Made by a program: the position numbers and the translations under genes
Source of the DNA: Gemmataceae bacterium
GTDB lineage: Bacteria; Planctomycetota; Planctomycetia; Gemmatales; Gemmataceae
Assembly: GCA_947490035.1 (NCBI GenBank)
Contig: CANLGS010000304.1
Coordinates: 1-5,843, forward strand
DNA: 5,843 nucleotides
Direction: 5' to 3'
Notes under the pieces: model-generated
What the model saw: the letters and a program-made list of their open reading frames with translations, nothing else
Databases searched by the model: none
Told to the model about the DNA's origin: nothing
In this document: positions 5,426 through 5,843 of the stretch, in pieces
Numbering within the stretch: the stretch's first letter is position 1
How the letters are laid out: each line of letters opens with the position of its first letter

Positions 5426-5843
5426 ATGAACAAGTGGCTGTTGGTGGCTCCGGTGGCATCTGCGCTGGGCATCGCGGCGGGCGTCGGCGCCGACAAATAT
5501 CTGGGCGCGGCCGAGAACGCGAAGCAAGACCTGAAGCCCGCGACCACGCTGCCGCTGACGCGGGTGGTGCTGTTCAACAGCGGCGTGGGCTACTTCTCGC
5601 GCTCCGGCGAAGTAGAAGGGGATGCTCGCGTCGATCTGACGTTCCCCGAAGCCGACGTGAACGACCTGCTGAAAAGCATGGTCCTCGAAGACTTCAACGG
5701 CGGCCGCGTGTCGGCGGTGAACTACGACAGCCGCGAGCCGATCGCGCGCACGCTGTCGAGCTTCGCGATCAACCTGAACGGCAACCCGACGTTCGCGGGC
5801 ATCGTGAGCCAGATGCGCGGCGAGCGCATCGAGGTGGCGGTCA
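5426..5843 (+). CDS. Exported DUF4139-type protein, N-terminal part
   Basis: The frame is open from ATG at 5426 to the window edge (139 codons). It starts with Lys3 and a hydrophobic stretch (about residues 4-21, LLVAPVASALGIAAG), a signal peptide or anchor with possible cleavage after Ala22. A mature region follows, beginning at LPLTRVVLFNSGVGYF (about 42-57), then DVNDLLKSMVLEDFNGG and a segment ending in RGERIEVAV. I recognise this pattern (VVLF..GVGYF, then NDLLKSL...D, then SYDS or NYDS) from planctomycete proteins annotated with DUF4139, a family of unknown function related in part to proteins called mucoidy inhibitor A. Identification is from memory of the family's N-terminus; the DUF4139 domain proper would lie further downstream, outside the window. 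It is transcribed divergently from the carboxypeptidase gene. Molecular role unknown. Confidence 0.75.
   Translation, partial: MNKWLLVAPVASALGIAAGVGADKYLGAAENAKQDLKPATTLPLTRVVLFNSGVGYFSRSGEVEGDARVDLTFPEADVNDLLKSMVLEDFNGGRVSAVNYDSREPIARTLSSFAINLNGNPTFAGIVSQMRGERIEVAV

Overview
The window is high-GC DNA with five protein genes and at least four hairpin-forming repeats. It looks like a planctomycete chromosome, most likely from the Gemmata/Gemmataceae group. The grounds are the gene families (a DUF4139-type exported protein, a histidine-rich TPR protein, a small exported CxxC protein), the base composition, and repeats I recall as common in that group. This assignment is inference from memory, not a database match.

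Layout. Four genes run on the minus strand, from right to left: a serine-type D-Ala-D-Ala carboxypeptidase (5282-4368), a secreted TPR protein of 579 residues (4232-2493), a small secreted thioredoxin-like protein with a CYVC motif (2378-1821), and a penicillin acylase family N-terminal-nucleophile hydrolase (1738 to beyond position 1, C-terminus missing). A fifth gene starts on the plus strand at 5426 and leaves the window at 5843; it looks like the N-terminus of a DUF4139-family exported protein. The 143 bases at 5283-5425 lie between divergent genes and should carry promoters for both sides. Gaps between the minus-strand genes are 82, 114 and 135 bases, so co-transcription is possible but not shown. 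The products do not form an obvious pathway; most appear to be exported, and the carboxypeptidase acts on peptidoglycan.

The most unusual content is the repeats. One (2396-2482) nearly fills a gap between genes and has the architecture of a BIME, two small hairpins in inverted orientation. Two others lie in frame inside the penicillin acylase gene: a 31-bp perfect inverted repeat within a 101-base hairpin (150-250), and a polypurine/polypyrimidine inverted repeat (1071-1150) just ahead of the catalytic serine, where this family has an excised linker peptide. A probable fourth codes for the linker after the signal peptide of the TPR protein (4099-4126). The reading frame stays open through each coding repeat, and the catalytic residues of the acylase are intact. 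This suggests palindromic repeats that spread into genes and survive at structurally tolerant positions, comparable to the Rickettsia palindromic elements.

I saw no tRNA, rRNA, CRISPR array, transposase gene or complete insertion sequence.
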